From assembly GCF_026151205.1 (NCBI RefSeq), contig NC_087080.1, forward strand, positions 4,629,096-4,693,095: 64,000 nucleotides of DNA, given 5' to 3'. Position 1 is the stretch's first letter. Each line of letters starts with the position of its first letter. Below the pieces are notes generated by a model. It saw only the letters and a program-made list of their open reading frames with translations. It was not told the origin of the DNA and searched no databases. The position numbers and the translations under genes were made by a program. The stretch is from Bolinopsis microptera (Eukaryota > Ctenophora > Tentaculata > Lobata > Bolinopsidae). This document shows positions 22,675-34,064 of this stretch, piece by piece.

Positions 22675-22800
22675 AACCCGCGATGGGGTGGTCCGCGGTA
22701 GAGGTCCAAGTATTTGGTGGCACGTACTGTACAGAGAATTGTGAGGTAGAGGTCCAAGTATTTGGTGGCACGTACAGAGAATTGTGAGGATAAGCCGAAG
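22675..22800 (-). pseudogene. Duplicated SDR C-terminal fragment
   Basis: Two direct copies of a 40-45 bp segment (22700-22740 and 22745-22785) encode, on the minus strand, VRATKYLDLY. This resembles PRATNYVILY near the C-terminus of the intact SDR (nucleotide match around GTGCCACCAA). With the 5' copies at 22151-22246 it suggests an eroded neighbouring SDR copy. The similarity is short, so the call is tentative. Confidence 0.4.
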
Positions 22801-23227
22801 TGTGACAGTAATGGTAACTATGGTAACTATGCCTTCAACCTTGTAAGTAAACTGCAATAGTATGTGCATTTATAATATTGAAAAGAGTTCTAGTTGATAC
22901 TTGATTGTTGTTTAATTGAATAAGCCCAAGATTAATGCAAAATAAATACAAAATAAATGAAATAATTTTAATTTCTGATCTCTCTTGGTTTTTTTTTCAA
23001 AATAGTTGCAGGCTTGTTCTTTACTTGGTGCAACAAAGGATGGACATGGAGTCCGATAACAAAACACGTTCTAGTAACTGACTCTCCAATGATATTGCAA
23101 TGATATTGCAATGCATCTTCTCTAAGATTAAGATATAAGATCCTGAAGCACTATAATTATAAATACAGTACCTACAGGAATACGAGGAGTACAATCAATA
23201 CGAGGGGTGCAAGCCGCGAGAAATACA

Positions 23228-23310
23228 CTCTGCAACTATACAACTAATAAACTATACAACTAATAAACTATACAACTAATAAACTATACAACTCTACAAC
23301 TCTACAACCT
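23228..23310. repeat. 19-bp array (AACTATACAACTAATAA)n
   Basis: Four copies of a 19-bp unit followed by shorter ACAACTCT units. Confidence 0.8.
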
Positions 23311-23424
23311 TTACATGAAGAAAGGTCCTTTAATTAAGTAAATTTCAAAGAGGGTGCCAACGGATTATATTTCGAGAAACCAACATTGTTATGTTTATCA
23401 CTTAGAACAAGAGATAGACGACGT

Positions 23425-23540
23425 AACCATGGTAACAAGAAAAACATTACGTAACCATGGTAACACAAAATGCACTACGTAACCATGGTAACAAAAAATA
23501 CACTACGTAACCTGCATGGTAACAAGAAAAACACTACGTA
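23425..23540. repeat. 28-30 bp array with GTAACCATGGTAAC core
   Basis: Four copies of CTACGTAACCATGGTAACA plus an A-rich spacer. One copy has a 4-bp insertion (CTGCATGG). It shares the palindromic core of the 34-bp satellite at 4.5 kb. Confidence 0.85.
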
Positions 23541-23586
23541 ATTTAAGGCGTTAAGCGCAAATAGAAGTGACAAAGATCACCACCAC

Positions 23587-23627
23587 TAATCCTGCCTCCG
23601 GCTGGATTCCAGCCGGAGGCAGGATTA
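23587..23627. repeat. Perfect 41-bp hairpin
   Basis: Two 20-nt arms (TAATCCTGCCTCCGGCTGGA and its complement) around one base. GC-rich in AT-rich surroundings. The flanks show no long inverted repeats, so it stands alone. Confidence 0.9.
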
Positions 23628-24662
23628 CTCTTAGAGCCTGACGGTGAATAGACTCCCAAAATGGGGTGGTACAAGACCTGAACAGCTCTTGTTCCCATTG
23701 AAGTGTGCGCCACTAATTCTGTAGGAGTAAACTAGGTCTCGTATATAAACAAGTCTGTAGTGTTGTTGTACTTATATATTGTAGTACTTATATAATATGC
23801 TTACATTTCGCAGTGAATGTGGTAGCGAACCATTCTTTTGACAAATCTAAGGAACGCCGCTTGAATGGGGCAGCACTAGTTTCACATTATTTCTTTAACG
23901 AGGCAGAACCTAAGCACGAGGTCGATCAATCACTTAATTTAATAATTACCTTTACATTTACCTTTGTAAATAATATTTACCTTTGTTTATAATATACATC
24001 ATAAAATGACAAATGTAAAACTGCTCATCGACATCTGAACAATTCCAGCAGTTTGTTTCGCTGTGTGAGTCCTTATTCTACAATCATCATAACTTGATTA
24101 TGATATCAACAGTAAACTAACAATATACCTTTACTCAACCTCTCAGGCGATGGTACGAGAACCTGAACAACGGTAGGACATTGCGTTGAAGGGCCCGTAA
24201 ATAGGATTAAACACCCATCGTAATTCTAGGAATTTTGTTTCACGAAATTACTCAGCAATACTTTGGAGCCTAGAGAAACCATATAGGTAATCAGCCAGTA
24301 TGCTTACTTCGAGAGAAATTATATGAATATCGTTGCCAAGGAACTGAAACCGGGGGGTTCCGTTCAGGCCCTTCACACTTTGTTTCTGTCTGGTTCTAAT
24401 ATGCCGTTACAATAATGATTTTAATATATAAGTATATAGTTGCTAAGGTGACACATGGTCCGTGATTTGAAGTTTAGAAGTCCAGACAATTAAATTTAAT
24501 CAGAAAACTAAACTGTAGACATGTTTTCTTATAAGTAGGGACGCAGGACGCTAAGTATAAAGGACGGTAAGTAAAAGTAAAATAGACGCTAATATAGTTA
24601 GTCATGTTTTCTTTGCTAAGTTTGCATTAAAATCTCTAAAATTACTCAACAAAATGTTACAG

Positions 24663-25044
24663 CATAAAGTTCCCGCTTCATGGGAGTCCCAGGAAAGTTG
24701 CTGAAACTCAGAAAAACGAACTCGAAAAAATCGGAGTTAAAAAGATTAAAGAAGAAGACGGGATACAATACCGAACACGAATTATCCCTCTAACTAACCT
24801 GCTGGCTGAACAAAAGACTGAATACCATCTCTGTTGTAGGTGAAGCTCGTTAACACCCCCATATCACATTATAATCAGTGTCACGTTACACTGTGATCGT
24901 GTTAAACAATTACCAAGCCCGGGTCGTTACTCAGTATTAACGATTTCCCGACAACCTCCAGACTTTGATAAACCCATTTTACCCTCCACAAATCACCGGG
25001 AATCACTCGGAAAGTCGTCGAACCTCTTTTTAACGGTGTTTTGA
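24663..25044 (+). CDS. Possible terminal two exons of an FN3-like protein (5' part not found)
   Basis: An open segment ending at 24839 (donor TGTAG|GTGAAG, phase 2) encodes residues such as LLAEQKTEYHLCCR. A second, 24918-25044 after acceptor CCAAG, continues in phase with PGRYSVLTISRQPPDFDKP and stops at 25044. The pattern (hydrophobic strand, Tyr, then a Gly-rich turn before PYSV-like sequence) resembles the end of a fibronectin type III domain. The acceptor of the first exon may be 24663 or 24693. No convincing upstream exons were found, so this may be a gene fragment. Function unknown. Confidence 0.35.
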
Positions 25045-25969
25045 GGCACGGATCTAATTTAACGCGGAATAATTCAGTTGACTAAATTATCAAATATTGG
25101 ACAGATAAAATTATAGGTGCGAACAGAATTTAAGTATTATATGTTAAAGATGCATATACAAGCATATTGATATAGTCCCCCAGTAATAAGGGTTTCTACT
25201 AATATAAGATTTGTGCGACAAAATCTAGAGAACCACAGTGTGATTACAAATATATTATTTAAAGGGATTCTACAAGCTTAAAAGACCAACGAAATGAAGT
25301 GTTGCTATCTGTGCAACTGGGGGACTATATTGCCGATAAAAGTACCGTGACACTGCCAGACATTATGCATCGTAGAGAAACCAAATAAGTTTCATTATGA
25401 CATTATACGTTATAGAACGTATTTTGTTAGATAAATCCTTATCTAAATCATACATTAAAATGTAACACTGTTTGTTAGACTAAGATCAGTGAGATAAAAA
25501 TGGGCTCCACAGAACCTTATAATGCTATGCGGGGGAAGGGGCGCCATCAGAGAGGGGCGCTTTGTAGGTATTTTTTACGAAAAATTTGATTGAGCAGAAA
25601 AATGTTTTATATCCCGGCCAGCTTTACGTTTGTTCGACGCGAATAAAAAATATTTGGGGATACTTAAAGCTCTAGGATGCGCCAAAAAGACATGTCCTAT
25701 TTTTTAGGTATAAGAAAATATTTGTTCATGGGTCACCAAAGATTTCAGGGGGGGGGGGGGGGTGTCGGCGGGCGCCACTGGTTTAGAACATTGATTTAGC
25801 CTACTATACATTCTTACGTTAACTTTAAATATATTTTTAAAGGAGTGTTTGTACTAGCCGATATGTTATTTTTAAAAGATAAAAATTAAGCTGCAACCCA
25901 TGTTTAATGTTATTTGTATAACATTTGTTACGGACGCAAAGACGACTTTTTTACTAAGCCGTGGAAGAG
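25045..25969. other. Non-coding, with a 15-G homopolymer
   Basis: 25748-25762 is a run of 15 G. Nearby GGGGCGCC (about 25538) and GGCGCCACTGG (about 25770) look like ends of a short DNA-transposon remnant, but no target duplication could be fixed. No gene seen. Confidence 0.4.
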
Positions 25970-26062
25970 GCGTGAAAAAGGCGTGGAAGAGGCGTGGAAG
26001 AGGTGTGGAAGGTGTGTGGAAGATGCGTGGAAGAGGCGCGGAAGATGCGTGGAAGGGTCTTT
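25970..26062. repeat. Imperfect 11-12 bp array (GTGGAAGAGGC)n
   Basis: About eight copies of GTGGAAGAGGC or GTGGAAGATGC. It opens short frames on both strands without other coding signs. Confidence 0.85.
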
Positions 26063-26179
26063 TCACATCTATTTAGATGTCAGGCAACCGCATCAGCAAG
26101 AAAAAAGGAAATTAATTAACTTAGTTAACAAAAAAATGGTAAAACTGAAAGTGAAACTGATGGGGAAAACTTTCTGAAG

Positions 26180-26690
26180 CAATTTTTTTCCAGGCGCCCA
26201 TACGCCCGAACTTTAAAAGTCATAACTCGCTTTTGGTAGGTCTGTGAGATATCAGTCTAGGGAGTGAAACATTTTGATGCCCTCAAACATTTGTTTATTC
26301 AACTGGAAAGTTGATTTTTTTGCACCTCAAAGCCAAATAACATATTTAGGCACATTTTTCCGTTTTTCATGTTTACAGATTTTTCTCAAATTTCGATAGG
26401 AATGTGCTAGACACTTTTGGAAGGGTGAAAAATAACCGCAACTAGCACATTTATCTATGAGTTATCAACAACAAAACACCATAAAATGCTTCCTTTTAAA
26501 GTTATGGTAAAAAACGTAATTTTTGTATCTGCAAAGCCAAAAAAATCACTGGCCGACACAATCCCCTGTTTTGGTGTATTATACCCCATTAAGGCTTCCA
26601 GATAGGTGCAAAATTGTCGCAACTGGCACATCTATTTATGAGGTATGAAGCGGGGGGAGGGGGGTCTGACAAGTTACAAATCCGGCTAAT
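26180..26690. other. Diverged relative of the 43-46 kb foldback arm units
   Basis: Two successive stretches share the order 'TTTTGG...GGT..., GCACAT-TTAT-TATGAG, AAAATGCTTCxTTT' with the tandem units inside the foldback arms (43540-43845). Similarity is only by eye, so common origin is likely but not certain. No gene seen through 27370; a 66-codon ORF at 26899-27099 is unsupported. Confidence 0.35.
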
Positions 26691-27370
26691 TACATAATAT
26701 GTGAACGGTCCCGTTAGAGGACAGGTAGGAAAGAAGATAAGCAATTTCAGTCGTTCAGCATTTTTGAGGTACCTGCAGTGCTTAAGTAAGACTCACCTTT
26801 AGGAGTTTATACGTTTATAAGATAAGATATACGTTTATAAGGTAAGATATAACATGTTTATAAACGTGTATATTAATATACATGCGTTACGATAAAACAT
26901 GCGTTTACGGTTACATGATTATATATTTGAGAAATGGGAATTGAGGGCATACATGGTTCGTAAGACGGCATTTAATTATTCAGAAAAGATCCATGAGAGA
27001 AATGTTTTTATAAACTCAGAGATCATTTACCTACATACCTGGTGTCATTGTTCTCTAACAACGTATTACGATGGTCTAGCCTCCATGCTTGAACAATGAG
27101 TTTTGTTGTGGAATTATCAGCCGCGTAACGTACAAAATTCATGGCCATTTTCCACCGTGATCAGGCAACTTTCAGACACCTTTATCGAGGTGAAATGATC
27201 TGCCAATAGCAGTGCATACTTGCATAACAGGGAGAAAATGTTATTCCAACTTACTTACGAACATTGAATTGCTACTTATTGTATGAAGTTAAAGTTTTGT
27301 AAATTTGAACAAGGTCAAATGGCAAAATAGAAAAAATGTGTAAAATATTTTACTACTAACTACTAATTAA

Positions 27371-27829
27371 CGAAATGAAACGAAATGAAACGAAATGAAA
27401 CGAAATGAAACGAAATGAAACGAAATGAAACGAAATGAAACGAAATGAAACGAAATGAAACGAAATGAAACGAAATGAAACGAAATGAAACGAAATGAAA
27501 CGAAATGAAACGAAATGAAACGAAATGAAACGAAATGAAACGAAATGAAACGAAATGAAACGAAATGAAACGAAATGAAACGAAATGAAACGAAATGAAA
27601 CGAAATGAAACGAAATGAAACGAAATGAAACGAAATGAAACGAAATGAAACGAAATGAAACGAAATGAAACGAAATGAAACGAAATGAAACGAAATGAAA
27701 CGAACGAAATGAAACGAAATGAAACGAAATGAAACGAAATGAAACGAAATGAAACAAAATGAAACAAAATGAAACAAAATGAAACGAAATGAAACGAAAT
27801 GAAACGAAATGAAACGAAATGAAACGAAA
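27371..27829. repeat. 10-bp microsatellite (CGAAATGAAA)n, about 46 copies
   Basis: Very homogeneous: one 6-bp slip at 27704 and three CAAAATGAAA variants near 27754-27780. All three minus-strand frames stay open as FHFVSFRFIS repeats because 10-mers cycle through frames without stops. This is not a gene. Confidence 0.97.
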
Positions 27830-30174
27830 TATATTTACTATAACCCCGCTACTATGCGACAAAGTTATGGTATAAGATATCTTTGTGTGCAGTAAGTACA
27901 CTTTTATATTGCGGGTCCCTTTGTCACGCCACTAACCAAAGGAGCAGATCATGACTCAGAAACGTGTTGTCAAACGTGTTCCAGTCGCAACGTCGTTGTA
28001 TTTGTCAGAAAAGAGCGATTGTGAACTTATCACACAGTTGGCGCGAAGTTTTTCAAAACATTAGACAGAAACTGATCGTTGAAGTATGCAGAATTGGCAT
28101 GAATTAGGAAGTCTTAGTACAAACAGTACCAACCGGCCAGTCAAAGTGAAAGTACCAAGGTCAATCGTTGTTATTGATCAGCTAGTTGCTAACGCCAAGA
28201 ATCTGCGGAAAACAGAAAACTTTTAAAAATTAACATCGATATTATTTGATTTGATGTATTCCTCGAATAAGTGATTATTGTATGTCATACCATGACCAGA
28301 AAGAATTATAGAATTATTTCAATAGGGCAATCAACGACTGAGAAATAAGCCCCAAAGAATGTGCACTCACTTCCCCAATATCAATCAAATAATTTACAAA
28401 ATATGGTGCCCAGCGGTTCTTCATACAGTTTTTAAGTTTTTAAAACTTAAGTTATCCTTAATGGGAATCACTCAGCACTCACTTTACTTAAATATAATAG
28501 CGGTAAGTAAATTTTTACTTTTATAATATTATGTTGGAGTTATAATTTGGTTACATTAAGTTTACATTTACAATGCGTTACAAAAATACCTAAACATATT
28601 TTTGGCACACTGTACCAAAATTTTTGAACTCTCAAAATTTCATGATTACTGAGCACATATCAAATTTTGATTTTTGAAACAGTCAGCCATGATAGAAGTA
28701 TCGAAGTTAAAAAGCTCACAAACGGATACAAAGAGTAGCTTTACGGCAGTGTTAGGGATCATTAGAAGCAAACCCTCTAGCTTTACAGTCCGAACTAATT
28801 GGACAAGTTGAAAGTTCAGATTTTGCATTAGAATGTTTTTACAACTTTTTGATTTTATGGGACAAGGATAAGTGAAGTCTATAATCATAGAATATGCAAT
28901 TGTCAGAAGAAATGGTGTATTATAATTATAAAGGCACCTTATCGAACTTTGTTTGAATAGACATTAATTAGACGCTGGAGGCCGTTATAGCGTTCATTTC
29001 AATGGCCATTCAAATAAAGTCCGACAAGGTAGTAGTTAAATTAAATAAATTGAACGAATGCCTTAGAGTGTTCATTTTAATGTCCGTTCAAAATTATGTC
29101 CGTTCACGTAATGTCCGTTCAAATAACGTCCGATAATGTACATATTAATATTTATATATATCACATTTATAAATGCGATTAAAATGATTTGATAACACAA
29201 AGACGGTGTTTAAAAATTCAACGAACGAATTAATCTCTTCCACAGCTTCCTCCTCCTTTCCAACAAGAATACTGAGTAGTATTTAACTATACCCAGTATT
29301 TTATAATTTGTTTAAGCTGTCTGCATCAAAGTCTGTCCAGAAATTTAACTCCTGATTCCGATTAAAGAATTAAAATTGGGGAAGCTAGCCCGTTTTATTC
29401 CTGGACACTCGCCCGCACACATAAACCTATCGCTGGAATGGGGACAATGTTATTTGTAACGTTTTAACTTTGTACTTGTAATGCTTTAAGCTCAATCTTT
29501 GTCATTAAAAGTCACGGAACTCGATTAAGATATCAGCTAAAACCTTTCTTAACATTCCTTTCGTAGTATACATTTAACTTCAGTTCAATATGCTAACGTG
29601 AACTCATGATCTTTGCATTTTTCTGCTGTTATGGACCGGTTCACATACTATACAGCCATATATGTAAGCCAAGTTTAGGCTATTTGAGACCGTCCTGACC
29701 CCCATTCCGTCAATTGGACTTTACACATAGCTATACTCGATTGTTAGAATTACGAAGCTTTTTTCTTAAAACATATGTGACCAGTCTTTGCCTTCCGTGG
29801 TGAACTAATGATCAAAATCGATCAAATAATTTTGCAAATATGCCCGTGAATTTTTAAGAAAAGACAATGAAATTTGTCTACCAATATCTCACAGACTCGA
29901 ATAAAGTATGAATGGTGTCGGGGAATTGACCTACAAGTTTTCGATAACCTATAATAATAATATACACTATAGAGTCCAGAAGAAACCTCGTGTCAGAATC
30001 TTTGAGAAGAAAACGTAATATTTCGTATGAAGGAGACTTGAGGCTATTACAATTCGGTATAACCTGGATTGTTTGTCAACTCATCTGGCAAGTGGTCAAG
30101 CGGAGACTAAGGTGAATCACAGTGTTTCAGTTTAACATAATATATATATTATATATATATTAGCATATAGTATA
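27830..30174. other. Non-coding AT-rich region
   Basis: No supported gene. Repeated phrases around ATGTCCGTTCAAATAACGTC occur at 29010-29130. Short ORFs here lack splice or domain support. Confidence 0.45.
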
Positions 30175-30249
30175 TATACTAATACAATTCTGAATAGAAT
30201 TTGGTGTATAACTTATACACCAAATTCTATTCAGAATTGTATTAGTATA
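30175..30249. repeat. Perfect 75-bp hairpin
   Basis: Two 37-nt arms (TATACTAATACAATTCTGAA and onward) flank a single C at 30212. A TA-rich palindrome-like stretch lies just left (30138-30172). Probably a miniature foldback element. Confidence 0.9.
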
Positions 30250-31401
30250 CTATAAGACTATACTAAGACATTCATTGTGACAGCATGATACAATTTTAAA
30301 CACGAAAGACTGTAAATCGTAAAGCAAAATCGCAAAATATTTACGCACAACTTTTTATAAATAAGTCCAAATCTTGTGGACGTAAGGAATATATAACACG
30401 ATTAACATGTTTACGATACATGTTAAACAGACAAAATAGGTAGCTATGGTGGCGAAATTAATTGGAACATAACCTCAAAACAATAAACATGCTGATATTA
30501 CTGATCTGGAGGGTAACATACTTTAAACAAATAAAACTTAACCAATATCAGCTTACTTGTACACGTACTAACGTACTATACTAGCGTAGAGTAGCGAGTA
30601 CTAATATACAGTATACACACTAGTCACTACTACACTAGTCTTTCATCTAAATAAGTATAGTAGTACTACTATAATAGTACACACCTATAATTTCAGTATT
30701 AGTATATTTTATTGCTATTCTTTCTTTGTCGGCAATCGTTTACAGTTTAGACATCAAAAATAGTGGGAGCTAAAATATAATAAAAAGTCAAAAATGTTGA
30801 ACCCTTCCATGCTGTCGGACACAACAAACAACATTTGGTTTATTTCAGAAAATATACGGTAAGTTAAGCAAGAACGATAGGTATAATACAGCTTAAATTA
30901 TATGGCGTACTCTAACGATAATATATTCAAGGTGAATAGTCATTCCCGTCTACTCAGAATTTATATAGACGTCACAATGTTATCGGGATTATCATTTACT
31001 CGGAATTGTAATCTAATGATAATTAACATTTATTCTAATTCATGGTTATGATTAAATCATAATTATCAGTCAATGTTTGTCATTTTATACTATTAGTAAT
31101 TGGAGTTTATACACACTATAGCCAGACCTTAATATTGTTATCGTAACTATCATTTTATTAAAGTTTAGAATGTTAAAGTTTAGAATGATCATTTTTGAAA
31201 ATCTGGATTTCAAATCTTTTCAAGTATTGGAAGTTTATCGCTAGTTTTATTATTACGTAGACTGGATCTGCAAAAGATGATGAAATAAAGAAAGTAATTT
31301 GTACTTGTTTATACTTTTGTAACTCTTCACGGCAAGGTAAAACATCATTTGTGATTTGTGAACAAACCTTGATTTTGTTGGCGTTCCGATTTCATATCAA
31401 G

Positions 31402-31510
31402 ATTTGCGAGATAACAATCAGCTGTCCTGCAGACTACACCAACAAGGGAGGTTACAAGGCAACGTGTCAGGACGGTAAGGTTGTAAAACACCTCTGCAGT
31501 GCCTTAATAA
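31402..31510 (+). CDS. Isolated Cys-rich exon, possibly CCP-like
   Basis: Between acceptor ATATCAAG and strong donor ATAA|GTAAGT the frame encodes ITISCPADYTNKGGYKATCQ and a following CSA segment. The cysteine spacing and the GGYKATCQDG turn recall a CCP/sushi-type repeat. It starts in phase 0 and ends in phase 1. No neighbouring exons were found within 2 kb, so it may be an exon of a dispersed gene or a fossil. Confidence 0.3.
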
Positions 31511-31754
31511 GTAAGTTACAAGTGTAAATTAGAGGTTGTAATTATATATAACTTTAACACCATTCGGTAGCTCCTAGAGATCTCACCTAAATTCGGGGTA
31601 GTTATTAAATTTGGGGTGATTTGAAGAGCTCTGTAATGGAGAATACTGTAACTTTATCGCCTGTCCTCAACTCAGATATCTACATTTCTGCTTAAGAAAT
31701 ATTTGTGAAGTGTTGTTTTATATTATATAATAACCAGCTGGTTAAAAAGTTAAA

Positions 31755-32300
31755 ACCAAAGCAAACAAAAACAATAATAAGTGGATACTCGAAAAATAAC
31801 ATACATGTCATCTCTATTTTCTTTGTAAAACAAAAGTTCTTTAAAAATAAAAATCAAAGTTAACCATCTCTGGAGGCACATTGGCGCCAATCCATGAATA
31901 ACCTTGAAACAGATAAGGCACACTTTGAAAAATGTCCTCTTTTTGACATGGAGAATATGAGCCTTCTTGAAGTATAAACTCAAAAAGTTATTATTTCTGT
32001 CATGGATGTCTTGAATGAACTTTGTCCCTGGATTAAGAGCAAATTGCGGCTTCTTCGATCTTGTCTTTGAAAGATGCATATAAAGGGCATTACAATAGTC
32101 TAGCTTTGACCAGCATCAGCTTAACTTTCTCATCTAGATACTTTCTGATAGTTCTTAGATTATTCATGGTCCAGCAGCATTTCTTTTTAATAATATAACG
32201 CTGTTTACCTGCCTTTCCATGTTGAGAGATTCATTTAGCAGCACTCTAATTCACATTGAGTCACATTGAAATAGTCCGAGACCTAGTTGGCAGCAGACCA
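31755..32300 (-). mobile_element. Eroded non-LTR retrotransposon (LINE) reverse-transcriptase C-terminus
   Basis: Minus-strand reading shows hallmarks of the end of a LINE RT: NESLNMERQVNSV-like text near 32210-32240, SKLDYCNALY near 32080-32115, and KVCLICFKVIHGLAP near 31880-31925. Several frameshifts and stops interrupt it. No endonuclease domain or 3' tail was found. A dead fragment of the CR1/L2/Jockey broad type. Confidence 0.7.
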
Positions 32301-32629
32301 AAACATAGGTGTGAAATTCCACGTTTTATTTAAACATTTAAACTAAGAGACCCTCGACTATTAAGAGACCCTTATTATAAATATATTTAACGAAGTGCTC
32401 TTTTCATCAATTATCAAATTATCTTTGTTACTCGTACCTCATGTAACTTGTATAATATGCACTCGAAGCAACTGTTTTTAGTTTCAGTGTGCAGCAGTTA
32501 CTTAAACATTAAAAACAAGTTTTTGTAAGCTCTTATCTGGTGGACACAGTAAAATTATTAAAGAAGCTCACGCAACTTTCAGACCTCATTAACTCAAACC
32601 GTTCTTTCTCTTTAAGTTAAACAATAAAG

Positions 32630-32750
32630 GAACACTCTATTTCCAAATCGTGACGTCACTTTTCTTTGTTATCCGGATACTCATGGGATCACGTCCTGCA
32701 GGGAATTAACAACACCTTAGGTCCCTAGAATACGCAGTGGCACTACTAGG
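32630..32750 (+). repeat. Dispersed repeat, copy A
   Basis: Contains ACTCTATTTCCAAATCGTGA then CGTCACTTT, TTATCCGGATACTCATGGG and CAGTGGCACTA. A second direct copy lies at 49170-49290. Confidence 0.8.
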
Positions 32751-33480
32751 CGGTGCACGATAAAAATAAACTTGCTCGGATTTTCAAAATTTTTGTACCA
32801 TCGTTTAATTTTCTAGAGACTGTGAGAATTTTCACAGTACCAAATTTATTATACCTTTTTGGGATGATCAGTGAGTTTCTCCTAGGTGCCATATTTGATG
32901 GTGCGCGGCTTTTGGAGCAAAATTAGGTGTAAAAGTCGCGTAATTTGGCGAAATTCGTTGATTTTTGTCGTATTATTCTGTCATATCTTCGGTTCCTGAA
33001 CATGAATCATGCTGAAAATTTGTCAGAACCTTCCAATCATACTTAACTACCGAACCTAATTTAGTTGGGAGAGATTGGCCTTGATTAAAAGGTCTAAAAA
33101 TGACAAAATAGATATAAATTCGTTGATAACTCAAATTCTGACCATCGAAATTGCTCAAACTAAATTAGGTTCAGTAGAACATAAGTGTTTACGTAAGCTG
33201 ACCAAATTTCAACAAAATTGTTATATGGGAAGTATTATAACTTTTGGATTATTTCCAAAATAATGTGCTGGCCGAAATAAGAACTAAAAAACCATTCAAT
33301 GGTCAGCGCGCGCGTCTTATTGTCGATGGCGCACTGCCTAGCACTACTAAACGGTTGAAGTTGTGAGCCCACTGTGCGAAATAGTTTACTAATTGCTCTG
33401 TTCTCTAAATGTTTTCATTCCGTATACTGTTCAACTTTAACAAATACTGGCATTTTGATTGGAGACGCTTATCAACACAC

Positions 33481-33595
33481 TAGTCAGTGTAATAAGCGCC
33501 AAGCGCGAGCACAGAATTTTTTTGTCCGAATATCGTTTGTATGCTTTTTAAAGTGTGCGGGGGATACGGAAGCATCGAAAACCACCGGGTAGCAA
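33481..33595 (+). repeat. Dispersed repeat, inverted partner at 47967-48081
   Basis: TAGTCAGTGTAATAAGCGCC through GAGCACAGAATTTTTTT (33481-33523) and CCACCGGGTAGCAA (33582-33595) are found in reverse complement at 48039-48081 and 47967-47980. The order is the same, so one repeat family is present in both orientations. Confidence 0.8.
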
Positions 33596-34064
33596 TTTTC
33601 ACTCGCTTAATTTGACACTGATATTATTTTTTTTGTTTTTGACTGTCAATGTGTAAAAACGTTTTCTTACCATCATCCGATGAGTTTTTTGGTAAAATTT
33701 TGATACCAATATTTATCTCATCAATATGTTATGAGTCCTACACCTTCATATTATGAATTCCTGCATTGGTATGCGAGTTATTTCAAAATGAAAATTCCAG
33801 TGATCCGCGCTACGAAGAGTTCACGTTCAGATTTAAGTGTTAACGCATCAACTTTTTACATACAACTAATAAATTTGGCGCGCGCGCCAGCGCTAATTCG
33901 TCCAAAAAGCATATGGTTCTTATTCTCAGCAAACAACAAAATGGCGAACCTTTTCTTTTTGCAGTACGGCCACGATCCTTTCGGTCAGATTTTCTTGCAA
34001 CATATTCGAAAAGCTCTCTCGTTATTTTCGCAACTCTTATGAGATCCAATACTATTTGCACCAT

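Noticed and set aside
23810-23950. Possible exon reading NVVANHSFDKSKERR
   Set aside because: Open for about 50 codons after an acceptor-like TTTCGCAG, but there is no good donor, no domain and no partner exon.
26899-27099. 66-codon ORF starting MRLRLHDYIF
   Set aside because: No splice context, domain, or polyA signal; compatible with chance in this AT-rich stretch.
27356-27901. Open frames of 134-181 codons on the minus strand
   Set aside because: They are translations of the 10-bp CGAAATGAAA microsatellite; all three frames are open with the same peptide, so there is no coding signal.
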